In this document: positions 1 to 6,978 of the stretch, piece by piece
How the letters are laid out: each line of letters opens with the position of its first letter
Numbering within the stretch: the first letter of the stretch is position 1
Origin: Pseudomonadota bacterium
GTDB taxonomy: Bacteria; Pseudomonadota; Gammaproteobacteria; UBA6186; Azoamicaceae
Direction: 5' to 3'
Length of the DNA: 11,673 nt
NCBI GenBank assembly: GCA_021848375.1
Contig: JAJZUR010000043.1
Span: 1 to 11,673 of the forward strand
Translations under genes and position numbers: made by a program
Notes under the pieces: generated by a model
The model's input: the letters and a program-made list of their open reading frames with translations, nothing else
Told to the model about the DNA's origin: nothing
Database searches by the model: none

Positions 1-64
1 AGTTATTGATCTTTTCTAGCCATTTTTGATCAATTTGCCACTTAGGACTGAAACTCCATTTCAC
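1..64 (-). CDS. possible 5' end of a minus-strand gene running off the left edge
   Basis: Reading leftward from a GTG at 64-62 the frame stays open for 21 codons to the window edge and gives a tryptophan- and lysine-rich start (MKWSFSPKWQIDQKWLEKIN). An AGAGGAAG purine stretch lies a few bases upstream of the GTG and would serve as a ribosome binding site. A TTG at 91-89 is an in-frame alternative without such a site; a stop lies two codons before it. About 20 open codons is not significant alone, and I recognise no family. A real gene here would be divergent from the L,D-transpeptidase. It could equally be non-coding spacer. Confidence 0.27.
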   Translation of the reverse strand, partial: MKWSFSPKWQIDQKWLEKINN

Positions 65-266
65 GCTCGCTTCCTCTTCCCATTTCCCCAATACTTATTG
101 TAGTATTTCTACTAACTTGTGCAAACTATAAATATAGCTAAATAACTCAAGTTTTTCGTATAAAAACCGATAGTTTAAGTAATGGGTTATGCCTTAATAT
201 GTCATCCCAAAGGCCATTGGCAAGAACAGCGGTAAGGATCACGAAGTATGAGGTTATTGGACCATT

Positions 267-1229
267 ATGAAAATAGAAGGTAAGAAGATCAAAGTCATTC
301 ACAAAAGTCGGCGCTTTCTTTTGGGCTTATTTTTGATTTTAGGTCTTGGCACCTTCAGTCAGGTATATAGTCTTACCTTCCCAATGCCAGAACATGGAGA
401 TATTGTTGGCGAAATACAAACCACCATCGTTCGCAAAGGAGAATCCTTAAGTGATATTGGGCGCCGCTATGATATCGGTGTATATGAAATGATCGAGGCC
501 AACCCCAAACTGGATCCGTGGGTTCCAACGGTTGGCGCAATCGTTGTGGTCCCGACCCAATTTATATTGCCTAATGTCCCGAGGGTTGGATTGGTATTAA
601 ATCTAGCGGAAATGCGATTGTATTATTATCATGCCGACAAGCGCTTAATTACCACTCATCCCCTTGGCATTGGAAAAAAAGGCTGGGGTTCCCCGTTAGG
701 GCAGACAACCGTTACACGCAAACAAAAAGATCCACCCTGGTATCCACCACACTCTATTCATCAAGAACATATTGCTAACGGTGATCCTCTCCCTGCAGTT
801 GTTGCAGGAGGTATTCCAGCAAATCCTTTAGGTCGTTACGCATTATATCTGAATAGTCATGGGCTTGCTGGGAAAGGGAGCTTTTTAATTCACGGCACTA
901 ATCGCCCGGCGGGTATCGGAGTGCGCGGTACTCATGGCTGTATCCGACTTTACCCAGAAGACATTGAATCTCTTTTTTATAAAGTACCCATTGGAACCCC
1001 TGTACGCATTATTCACGAGCCGTACAAAGTGGGTTGGCATAAAAAACATCTTTATTTAGAGTCACACCAACCCTTAAGCGAATCGCAATATGCAGGCTCA
1101 GATAGCCTGGCACGCTTAGAAAAGTTAATCGCTTCGGTTATTTCACAGGAAGGCGGCTACATGGTTAATTGGGCCAGCGCCAAAATGGCTGCCAAATCCG
1201 CCAATGGTTATCCGATGCGTATTGATTGA
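267..1229 (+). CDS. LysM and YkuD domain L,D-transpeptidase, exported
   Basis: A 320-residue exported peptidoglycan enzyme. The N-terminus is a basic stretch followed by a hydrophobic core at about residues 17-35, a signal peptide or signal anchor. A LysM peptidoglycan-binding domain follows at about 53-97 (VRKGESLSDIGRRY). The YkuD catalytic domain spans about 105-250 and carries the signature with His209 in IHGT and THGCIRL at 222-228; Cys225 is the expected nucleophile, with His223 and Arg227. By family knowledge such enzymes make 3-3 crosslinks at meso-diaminopimelate or attach outer-membrane proteins to peptidoglycan. About 70 residues follow the catalytic domain. The start at 267 has a GGA five bases upstream and an in-frame stop 16 bases before it. 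The gene is convergent with a tiny lipoprotein gene. Which reaction it performs cannot be told from sequence. Confidence 0.93.
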   Translation: MKIEGKKIKVIHKSRRFLLGLFLILGLGTFSQVYSLTFPMPEHGDIVGEIQTTIVRKGESLSDIGRRYDIGVYEMIEANPKLDPWVPTVGAIVVVPTQFILPNVPRVGLVLNLAEMRLYYYHADKRLITTHPLGIGKKGWGSPLGQTTVTRKQKDPPWYPPHSIHQEHIANGDPLPAVVAGGIPANPLGRYALYLNSHGLAGKGSFLIHGTNRPAGIGVRGTHGCIRLYPEDIESLFYKVPIGTPVRIIHEPYKVGWHKKHLYLESHQPLSESQYAGSDSLARLEKLIASVISQEGGYMVNWASAKMAAKSANGYPMRID

Positions 1230-1249
1230 ACGCTGGGGGCGGGATAGAC

Positions 1250-1276
1250 AAAAAAATCCCCCCGATTTGGGGGGAT
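1250..1276 (-). terminator. intrinsic terminator of the small lipoprotein gene
   Basis: A perfect 8-bp stem (ATCCCCCC, five-base loop GATTT, GGGGGGAT) at 1256-1276 is followed on the minus strand by seven T residues (A run at 1250-1256). This is a textbook Rho-independent terminator for transcription coming from 1455. On the plus strand the same stem has no T run behind it, so it should end plus-strand transcription of the transpeptidase gene poorly or not at all. Confidence 0.9.
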
Positions 1277-1302
1277 CCTGTTAGATTAAGAACAACGAGG
1301 GA

Positions 1303-1455
1303 TTATTTTCCGCCGCGTTCTCTTTCCATTTTTTCCATTTTTTCCATTCTGTGTTTCATCACAGGTTCGCCACATTTTTTGGCGCAACCGCCTAAAACTG
1401 CAACTGGACCTAGGATTAAACTTAACATCAGTACTTTAGCAACTACATTTTTCAT
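1303..1455 (-). CDS. 50-residue lipoprotein with C-terminal lysine and methionine repeat
   Basis: A small lipoprotein precursor. Residues 1-23 form a lipoprotein signal peptide: Lys2, a hydrophobic core and the lipobox LGGC with Cys24 as the lipidated residue. The mature part is only 27 residues, very charged and probably helical, with a second cysteine (CAKKC), a MEKMEKMER repeat at 37-45 and a C-terminal Gly-Gly-Lys. The start is supported by a strong ribosome binding site (AGGGGAG, six bases before ATG). A promoter-like sequence lies upstream and a clean terminator 27 bases downstream, so it looks like a real monocistronic gene. I do not recognise the family. The size resembles entericidins, but the sequence does not. 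The terminal lysine, next to an L,D-transpeptidase, recalls Braun lipoprotein; the methionine spacing recalls metal-binding motifs. Both are inference. Residues after Lys3 are alanine/lysine before the Leu-rich core, as usual. Confidence 0.85.
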   Translation of the reverse strand: MKNVVAKVLMLSLILGPVAVLGGCAKKCGEPVMKHRMEKMEKMERERGGK

Positions 1456-1494
1456 ATCGACTCCCCTTCAGTTTTTAATTAAACCTGTAAGCTT

Positions 1495-1524
1495 AGGTTA
1501 GACAATTTCTACGTAATCTGTCAA
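1495..1524 (-). promoter_or_regulatory. promoter of the small lipoprotein gene
   Basis: On the minus strand a perfect -35 hexamer TTGACA (1524-1519) lies one base after the gpsA stop codon, with 18 bases to a weak -10 TAACCT (1500-1495). The predicted start would give a leader of roughly 35 bases before the ATG at 1455. The perfect -35 and the position between gpsA and the lipoprotein gene support it; the -10 is poor. Confidence 0.55.
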
Positions 1525-1525
1525 A

Positions 1526-2530
1526 CTATTCACTTCCAGGCATCCGTTTAAATAATACACTTAAAGCCTCTCGAGGTGAAACCCCATGTTTCATCACACG
1601 AAACACCTGCTCGGCAATAGGTAACTCCACTTGACACTTTTTTGCTAAATGAAAAAGCTGATCCACATTATACACAGCCTCAACCACTTGACCAATCTGT
1701 TCCTGCGCTTTTGCCTCCGTCAAACCTTCTGCCAATGCTAAGCCAAAACGCCGGTTGCGCGATTGATTATCCATGCAAGTTAAAATGACATCCCCACAGC
1801 CCGCAAGCCCCATTAAAGTCTCAGGTCGCGCGCCAAGCGCGTTCCCTAGCCGCATCATCTCGGCTAAACCTCGCGTCATCAATGCAGCACGCGCATTTGC
1901 CCCAAGTGCAATCCCATCTGCAATCCCAACCGCCACCGCTAATACATTTTTGACGACGCCACCCAATTGAACGCCAACAATATCATCTGTTAAATAAATA
2001 CAAAAATTATCACAATTAAATTTTTTCGCGAGCGCATCCGCAAAAAGCGAATTACGCGAAGCAAGCGTAACCGCTGTCGGTAATCCAAGCGCTACTTCTC
2101 TTGCAAAACTCGGCCCAGAAATGACCGCATAAGGAATGTGATTACCAAGCTCACGTTCCGCAACGCTATGCAAAAAATTTCCGGTGCCAGGTTCTAAGCC
2201 TTTGGTTGCCCAAGCAATGCGATGGGTGGGTTTTAAAAAGGGTTTCAAGTCCTTTAACGCGTTGCCAAAAACGTGGCTTGGCACCACCAATAAAATATCT
2301 TGTACTCCAATGATAGCTTCTTCTAGTGTTGCGCATACTTGAATGTTGCTCGGGAATGCAACGTCTGGCAAATATCTTGCGTTACGTCGGGCGCTCTTCA
2401 TATCACCCAATAAAGCTTCGTTTTTATCCCATAAACGCACGTCTTGATCATTTTTGGCGAGCAAAATAGCCAGAGCGGTTCCCCAAGAACCCGCGCCTAA
2501 GACCGCAATAGAGGAATGATTTTCACTCAT
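1526..2530 (-). CDS. gpsA: NAD(P)-dependent glycerol-3-phosphate dehydrogenase
   Basis: A 334-residue cytoplasmic enzyme that reduces dihydroxyacetone phosphate to sn-glycerol 3-phosphate for phospholipid synthesis. The Rossmann fold opens with LGAGSWGTALA (residues 11-21). Further family motifs are ATKGLEPG (108-115), SGPSFAREV (138-146), GGVVKNVLAVAVGIADG with catalytic Lys194 (190-206), GLAGCGDVILTC (241-252) and SRNRRFG (257-263). The length is normal and no key residue is missing. It is the last gene of the yibN-grxC-secB-gpsA unit; its ATG overlaps the secB stop as ATGA, implying translational coupling. In E. coli cysE follows gpsA; here it does not, and a separate lipoprotein gene begins instead. 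Confidence 0.97.
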   Translation of the reverse strand: MSENHSSIAVLGAGSWGTALAILLAKNDQDVRLWDKNEALLGDMKSARRNARYLPDVAFPSNIQVCATLEEAIIGVQDILLVVPSHVFGNALKDLKPFLKPTHRIAWATKGLEPGTGNFLHSVAERELGNHIPYAVISGPSFAREVALGLPTAVTLASRNSLFADALAKKFNCDNFCIYLTDDIVGVQLGGVVKNVLAVAVGIADGIALGANARAALMTRGLAEMMRLGNALGARPETLMGLAGCGDVILTCMDNQSRNRRFGLALAEGLTEAKAQEQIGQVVEAVYNVDQLFHLAKKCQVELPIAEQVFRVMKHGVSPREALSVLFKRMPGSE

Positions 2531-3057
2531 GAAGTACTAACCGCCGTTTCTGATGCCGCCTTTTTGGCTTGAGATTCCAGATGATGCGCATACATGGCAT
2601 CAAAATTAATCGGTGGTAAGACTAATTGAGGAAAACCGCCACGAGTAGCAAGACTCGAAATGGTTTCACGTGCATAGGGAAATAAAACTGTTGTACAGGT
2701 TGTCGATAATACGCGCTGCACTGCTTCACTTGAAAAATTTTGCACCGTAAAGGCGCCTGCTTGTTGAAGGTCAATCAAAAAGGCTGATTTCTCTTGCTCG
2801 CCTTCGCCCAATTTAATCGTAACGGTCACATGTAACACCACTTCATATACGCTCTCCGCTTCCGATAAAAGCTGAGATCCTATTTGTAAATCAAAATCAA
2901 TTTTCGGTTTCCATTCTTCATTAAATATTTGTGGGGAGCGCGGCGCTTCAAAAGACAAATCTTTTAAATAGATACTATGAACATTAAAAAGCGAATTCAT
3001 TTCTTCGCCGTTTTGTCCATTGGGCTTGACTGCCCCATTCCCATTCGTTTTCGACAT
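2527..3057 (-). CDS. secB: SecB, export chaperone
   Basis: A 176-residue cytoplasmic chaperone that works as a tetramer, holds preproteins unfolded and hands them to SecA. The core from about residue 23 matches SecB throughout: IYLKDLSFEAP (29-39), YEVVLHVTVT (71-80), the LFPYARE segment (126-132), RGGFPQL and PPINFDAMY near the end. The protein is about 20 residues longer than E. coli SecB, mostly through an Asn/Gly/Lys-rich N-terminal stretch (MSKTNGNGAVKPNGQNGEE) and a small Ser/Thr-rich tail. The start at 3057 has AGGAAG eight bases upstream, so the extension is probably translated. It lies 31 bases after grxC and overlaps gpsA by four bases. Confidence 0.96.
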   Translation of the reverse strand: MSKTNGNGAVKPNGQNGEEMNSLFNVHSIYLKDLSFEAPRSPQIFNEEWKPKIDFDLQIGSQLLSEAESVYEVVLHVTVTIKLGEGEQEKSAFLIDLQQAGAFTVQNFSSEAVQRVLSTTCTTVLFPYARETISSLATRGGFPQLVLPPINFDAMYAHHLESQAKKAASETAVSTS

Positions 3058-3088
3058 ACTATGTACTTCCTATTTAATTTAAAAAATG

Positions 3089-3340
3089 TTATTTAACCCA
3101 ATCCTGCAGTTCACCGTGTTCATGCAATGCCTTTAAATCAGTGTAACCGCCAACGTGACGATCTCCTATAAAAATTTGTGGCACAGTTCTTCTGCCGCTT
3201 ATCTCTTCCATTTTCTGCCTTAAGGCGAGATCTTGATCGACAAAGATTTCAATGTAAGGGATCCCAAGGCTTTCTAATAATTGCTTTGCTTGCACACAAT
3301 AAGGACACACCTTTGTACTATATACCGTCACATTTTTCAT
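3089..3340 (-). CDS. grxC: glutaredoxin 3
   Basis: An 83-residue glutaredoxin, the same length as E. coli Grx3, which reduces disulfides and glutathionylated proteins with glutathione. The dithiol active site is CPYC (Cys12 and Cys15), followed by the cis-proline loop TVPQIF (52-57) and the glutathione-binding GGYTDL (64-69). I place the start at 3340, not at the upstream in-frame ATG at 3373: the shorter form begins MKNVTVYS, the usual glutaredoxin N-terminus, has GGTGA a few bases upstream, and overlaps the yibN stop as ATGA. The extra eleven residues of the longer form would lie within yibN and match nothing. Second gene of the operon. Confidence 0.96.
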   Translation of the reverse strand: MKNVTVYSTKVCPYCVQAKQLLESLGIPYIEIFVDQDLALRQKMEEISGRRTVPQIFIGDRHVGGYTDLKALHEHGELQDWVK

Positions 3341-3765
3341 GCTTTCACCAATGGTAAACCAGCAGCTTTCCAAGCATCTATCCCGCCCTTTAAGATAACC
3401 ATATTCTGAAAACCATTTTGTTTTAACTTTTCAACCAGTTTGGGAGATTCTTGTCCCATTAAACAGGTCACAATGATGGGTTTATTGAGATATTTTTGCA
3501 GACTGTTTATTTTTTTATCAAGCGTTGTTAGCGATACACGTTCTGATCCTAAAATATGGCCGCTCACAAATAAAGACTCGCTGCGACAATCAAACACCAC
3601 CGCTTCTTGATGATTGATCCATTGCACAGCAGCTTCTGGAGAAATTGCCGTAGTTCCCAAACGACGCTGCAGGAATTCATTGACAATAAAAATCGCGAGA
3701 ACCACTGCCAGTAAAGACGCTAAGATCCAATGATTAGTTATAAAGAAAACATATTGTTCCATCAT
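3337..3765 (-). CDS. yibN: membrane-anchored rhodanese-like protein, YibN type
   Basis: A 142-residue protein with one N-terminal membrane segment (about residues 12-31) followed by a cytoplasmic rhodanese domain (about 42-140). It has the rhodanese landmarks VVFDCRSESLFVSGHI (57-71) and the active-site loop starting at Cys101 (CLMGQES), then LKGGIDAWKAAGLP. The loop has Glu where thiosulfate sulfurtransferases commonly have Arg, so substrate preference is open. Length and position at the head of grxC-secB-gpsA, divergent from gpmI, match yibN of enterobacteria. Its role is poorly defined; membrane anchoring and co-transcription with secB suggest a link to export or to thiol chemistry at the inner membrane. 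The gene starts with two ATG codons (3765 and 3762) after GTGAG. Confidence 0.92.
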   Translation of the reverse strand: MMEQYVFFITNHWILASLLAVVLAIFIVNEFLQRRLGTTAISPEAAVQWINHQEAVVFDCRSESLFVSGHILGSERVSLTTLDKKINSLQKYLNKPIIVTCLMGQESPKLVEKLKQNGFQNMVILKGGIDAWKAAGLPLVKA

Positions 3766-3796
3766 GACTCACATTCACTTTGATATGAAAAACCGG

Positions 3797-3802
3797 AGTA
3801 TA
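3797..3802 (-). promoter_or_regulatory. -10 element upstream of yibN
   Basis: TATACT on the minus strand, about 30 bases before the yibN start, matches the sigma-70 -10 consensus at five of six bases. No convincing -35 lies 16-18 bases upstream (GTGCGC at 17). Its place between divergent genes makes it the likely operon promoter, but strength and exact start are uncertain. Confidence 0.4.
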
Positions 3803-3835
3803 CCCGAAACGAAAATTTAGCGCACGGGCAACTCC

Positions 3836-3841
3836 TATGAT
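3836..3841 (+). promoter_or_regulatory. -10 element upstream of gpmI
   Basis: TATGAT lies 32 bases before the gpmI ATG and matches the -10 consensus at five of six bases. The -35 region (AAATTT at 17 bases) is weak. It would give a leader of about 25 bases that contains the AAGGA ribosome binding site. Confidence 0.38.
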
Positions 3842-3873
3842 ATTGTGAAGGCGAGTTTTCTAAGGAAAATTTT

Positions 3874-5412
3874 ATGACGCCACGTCCACTGGTCTTAATT
3901 ATCCTCGATGGCTGGGGATGCCGCAACGCAAAAGATGCCAATGCTATTACCACTGCCCATACCCCTGTCTGGGATAAATTATTAAAAGAATGCCCCAATA
4001 CCACCTTATCAGCTTCGGGCTTAGATGTGGGTCTGCCCCCAAACCAAATGGGCAATTCAGAAGTTGGACATTTAACAATGGGCGCGGGACGGGTGGTCTT
4101 TCAGGACCTGACGCGTGTGACAACTGCCATTGAAAACGGCGAATTTAATCAAAACCCCGTCTTTATCACTGCGCTAGAGAAAGCCTGCCAGCAAAATCAT
4201 GCCCTGCATATTTTGGGATTACTTTCGCCTGGCGGCGTACACAGCCATGAAGAACATCTTTATGCATTAGTGCGTTTGGCCGCAGCCAAAGGCGTGTCAA
4301 CCGTTTATATTCATGCCATTTTAGATGGCCGCGATACACCACCGCAAAGCGCAAAAGCATCTCTTTTAACCTTACAAAAAATTTGTGATTCTCTTGCATC
4401 TACCACAACAGCACGCATCGCCTCTATCACTGGTCGCTATTATGCCATGGATCGCGACAAACGCTTCGAACGCACAGAATTATTTTATGATTTATTAACC
4501 ACAAATCTTGCGCCTTATACTTTTGGATCTGCAATTGATGCATTAGAAGCAGCTTATGCGCGTGGTGAAACCGATGAATTTGTTAAACCAACGCGCATTG
4601 CACCCGCTGTTCATTTACAAGAAGATGATGTCGTCATTATGATGAATTTTCGATCGGATAGAGTAAGACAAATCTGCGAGGCACTGAGAAACCCGGGTTT
4701 TTCTGCATTTCCACGCAAAGTTTTTTTAAAATTCGCAGACTTTGTCACACTCACAGAATATGCAAGCGATCTCGATGCGCATGTTGCTTTCCCCCCATTG
4801 CCTTTAGAAAACATGTTCGGAGAATATGTAGAACAGCATCATTTGAAACAATTAAGAATCGCTGAAACCGAAAAATATGCGCACGTGACTTTTTTCTTTA
4901 ACGGCGGACGGGAGCGTCCCTTTCAGAACGAGGATCGCATTTTAATTCCTTCTCCCAAAATTGCAACCTATGATCTTGCACCAGAGATGAGTGCGAAGCA
5001 ACTCACCCAACAACTGATCCAAAGCATTCAAAGTACTCAATATGATGTCATCATCTGTAATTATGCCAATGCGGATATGGTCGGGCATACCGGCAATTTT
5101 CCTGCGGCCGTTCGTGCCATTGAAACCCTAGACACCTGTTTAGGACAAGTCCTTACCGCCTTAAAAACCGTGGGCGGCGAGGCTGTCATCACCGCGGATC
5201 ACGGCAATGCAGAACTGATGTTTGATGCGCGAACGCACCAACCCCATACCGCCCATACTTTGGAACGAGTGCCGTTCATTTACGTGGGTCGGACGGGAAC
5301 CATCACCCATCAAACGGGTACCCTCGCGGATATTGCCCCAACCCTAATATCCTTGTTAAACTTACCCCTTGCGCCACAAATGACTGGTCAATCGCTTATT
5401 CACTTGCAATAA
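3874..5412 (+). CDS. gpmI: 2,3-bisphosphoglycerate-independent phosphoglycerate mutase
   Basis: A 512-residue Mn-dependent glycolytic enzyme of the alkaline phosphatase superfamily that interconverts 3- and 2-phosphoglycerate. Seen in sequence: metal ligand Asp12 in LDGWG, phosphorylated Ser62 in QMGNSEVGHLTMG, His123 in GGVHSHEEH, DGRDTPP (151-157), the NFRSDR motif (258-263), EKYAHVTFFFNGG (333-345), metal ligands Asp401 and His405 in ANADMVGHTG, Asp442 and His443 in TADHGN, and His461. All catalytic residues are present and the length is normal for the family. The start has AAGGA seven bases upstream. It is divergent from the yibN operon, as in E. coli, and is followed 177 bases later by the S41 protease rather than envC. 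Confidence 0.98.
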   Translation: MTPRPLVLIILDGWGCRNAKDANAITTAHTPVWDKLLKECPNTTLSASGLDVGLPPNQMGNSEVGHLTMGAGRVVFQDLTRVTTAIENGEFNQNPVFITALEKACQQNHALHILGLLSPGGVHSHEEHLYALVRLAAAKGVSTVYIHAILDGRDTPPQSAKASLLTLQKICDSLASTTTARIASITGRYYAMDRDKRFERTELFYDLLTTNLAPYTFGSAIDALEAAYARGETDEFVKPTRIAPAVHLQEDDVVIMMNFRSDRVRQICEALRNPGFSAFPRKVFLKFADFVTLTEYASDLDAHVAFPPLPLENMFGEYVEQHHLKQLRIAETEKYAHVTFFFNGGRERPFQNEDRILIPSPKIATYDLAPEMSAKQLTQQLIQSIQSTQYDVIICNYANADMVGHTGNFPAAVRAIETLDTCLGQVLTALKTVGGEAVITADHGNAELMFDARTHQPHTAHTLERVPFIYVGRTGTITHQTGTLADIAPTLISLLNLPLAPQMTGQSLIHLQ

Positions 5413-5496
5413 CCCCAAAAAAACGTCGACTTATCCCTCATTTAACGGTAAGATGAAGGCAAAATGAGTCGTTCAGCAGGAAAAGAAATTTCAGTT

Positions 5497-5502
5497 TATA
5501 CT
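5497..5502 (+). promoter_or_regulatory. possible -10 element for the S41 protease gene
   Basis: TATACT lies about 90 bases before the protease start in the 177-base gap after gpmI. It matches the -10 consensus at five of six bases, but the -35 positions (TCAGCA at 18) fit poorly. The gap contains no clear gpmI terminator, so read-through from gpmI is also possible. Confidence 0.28.
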
Positions 5503-5589
5503 GTTGTAGGCCACGGGAAAAATTAAAATCCCTGCCACATCACCCAATTTATTTAAGTAAGCTGGTTCAATCGCTCTTTGGAGATTTTG

Positions 5590-6978
5590 ATGATGCAATT
5601 AAAGAGAAAAAGCGCCTTCACACTACTGAAAGTTCTCTGTATTGGCCTCTGCGTTGCGCACCCTTATCCCCTTGTTGCTGAAGAAGCCCCTCTGCCCATC
5701 GCGGATCTGCAACGATTCACGCAAGTCATCGAATATATTAAAGAGTATTATGTGAAGCCAGTGGCAGATGATGAATTATTCGATAACGCTATGCGCGGCA
5801 TGTTATCAGGACTTGATCCACATTCCACCTATTTTGATAAAAAAGAATTTTCTGAGTTAAAAGAAGTCACCACCGGAAAATTTGGAGGTCTAGGTGTAGA
5901 AATTATCCCAGAAGATGGTTACATCCGCGTTATTAGCCCAGTGGATGGCACACCGGCGCATCGTGCCGGGATCCAAGCAGGCGATCTCATCATTAAATTA
6001 GATGATACGCCCGTGCGCGGATTAAATATAAACGAAGCCGTTGAAATGATGCGCGGTGAAAAAGGCACTAAAATTACCTTGACCATTATTCGCCAAGGCG
6101 AAAATAAACCGCTGCTTATCACTGTGATTCGAGATACCATCAATAAAGAAAGCGTGCGCAGCAAAATGTTTGAGGGCGGTTATGGTTATGTGCGAGTTTC
6201 GACCTTTCAAAGTGGATCAGGTGATGAATTTACCAAAAACATTCAAGCTTTGAAGAAAACCAGCGAAGGTAAATTAAAGGGGATTATCCTAGATCTCAGA
6301 AATAATCCAGGGGGCGTACTCGAAGCTGCTATACAAATGGCAGACGCCTTTTTAGATCGTGAAAAATTAAAACAATACGACAGCGTTATTTTTTATACCA
6401 AAGGCCGAATACCCGGGTCGCAGCTGAAAGAAAAAGCCCATGCGGGAGATATTTTAAACGGCTTACCCATCGTCGTATTGGTCAATCGCGGTTCAGCCTC
6501 CGCTTCGGAAATTGTGGCAGGCGCACTGCAAGATTATCATCGCGCAGTGGTGGTCGGGGAAGATACCTTTGGCAAAGGCACGGTCCAAACGGTTTTACCA
6601 TTAAAAGATAATCGCGGGCTTAAACTCACCACCGCTCTGTATTACACTCCCGCTGGGCGTTCCATTCAAGCCATGGGGATCAAACCCGATATCACCGTTC
6701 CCTTTCTTAAAATTCCAGCACCTAACGAAAAAGACAATCTAAGTGGGTTGTATATTAGAGAAGAAGATTTGCAAGGCCATTTAGAAAACGGTAACGATAA
6801 AAAAGTTGAAGCCAAAGGCAGTAAAGAGCTAAAAGAAAAAGGCGGTGACAAGCCGTTGTCTTCTAGTATCTTACCAGAAGCCGCCAATCTGCTATACACA
6901 GATTATCAGTTACACGAAGCGTTAAATATACTAAAAGGGCTTAGCTTAACCGCAAATCAACATTTACCAACAAGATAA
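5590..6978 (+). CDS. C-terminal processing protease, S41 family with PDZ domain
   Basis: A 462-residue periplasmic serine protease of the CtpA/Prc type. A signal peptide (hydrophobic core about 10-20, likely cleavage after LVA near residue 30) is followed by a helical N-terminal region containing GLDPHSTYF (74-82), a PDZ domain (about 96-182, starting GGLGVEI) and the S41 catalytic domain. NNPGG (238-242) and NRGSASASEI (299-308) are present; by alignment with Prc the middle serine, Ser304, is the nucleophile and Lys329 in FGKGTVQ the general base. A Lys/Glu-rich linker (about 400-425) precedes the last helices. Such proteases trim C-termini of envelope proteins and control peptidoglycan hydrolases. 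I chose the ATG at 5590, six bases after GGAG; a TTG at 5578 would overlap that site, and the ATG at 5593 is an equal alternative. Its end overlaps the convergent gene by 15 bases. Confidence 0.96.
   Translation: MMQLKRKSAFTLLKVLCIGLCVAHPYPLVAEEAPLPIADLQRFTQVIEYIKEYYVKPVADDELFDNAMRGMLSGLDPHSTYFDKKEFSELKEVTTGKFGGLGVEIIPEDGYIRVISPVDGTPAHRAGIQAGDLIIKLDDTPVRGLNINEAVEMMRGEKGTKITLTIIRQGENKPLLITVIRDTINKESVRSKMFEGGYGYVRVSTFQSGSGDEFTKNIQALKKTSEGKLKGIILDLRNNPGGVLEAAIQMADAFLDREKLKQYDSVIFYTKGRIPGSQLKEKAHAGDILNGLPIVVLVNRGSASASEIVAGALQDYHRAVVVGEDTFGKGTVQTVLPLKDNRGLKLTTALYYTPAGRSIQAMGIKPDITVPFLKIPAPNEKDNLSGLYIREEDLQGHLENGNDKKVEAKGSKELKEKGGDKPLSSSILPEAANLLYTDYQLHEALNILKGLSLTANQHLPTR

Noticed and set aside
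786..812. CCTGCA/TGCAGG inverted repeat inside the transpeptidase gene
   Set aside because: Six pairs in coding sequence is within chance, and nothing nearby suggests a function.
1226..1501. Plus-strand frame of 91 codons behind the L,D-transpeptidase gene
   Set aside because: It is antisense to the small lipoprotein gene, which has promoter, ribosome binding site, lipobox and terminator; the plus-strand product is low-complexity and runs through the terminator stem.
3762..4055. Minus-strand frame upstream of yibN reaching into gpmI
   Set aside because: It is mostly antisense to the conserved start of gpmI and includes the divergent promoter region; the product has no plausible domain.
5464..5526. 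20-codon frame with AAGG upstream in the gpmI to S41 protease gap
   Set aside because: Too short to support without conservation, no recognisable peptide, and it covers the TATACT that may be the protease promoter.
5509..5538. GGGA/TCCC stem after gpmI as a terminator
   Set aside because: Only four continuous pairs with a ten-base loop and no T run after it on either strand.
5578..5589. TTG start at 5578 for the S41 protease
   Set aside because: The GGAG ribosome binding site lies within these codons, so translation should begin at the ATG at 5590 or 5593.
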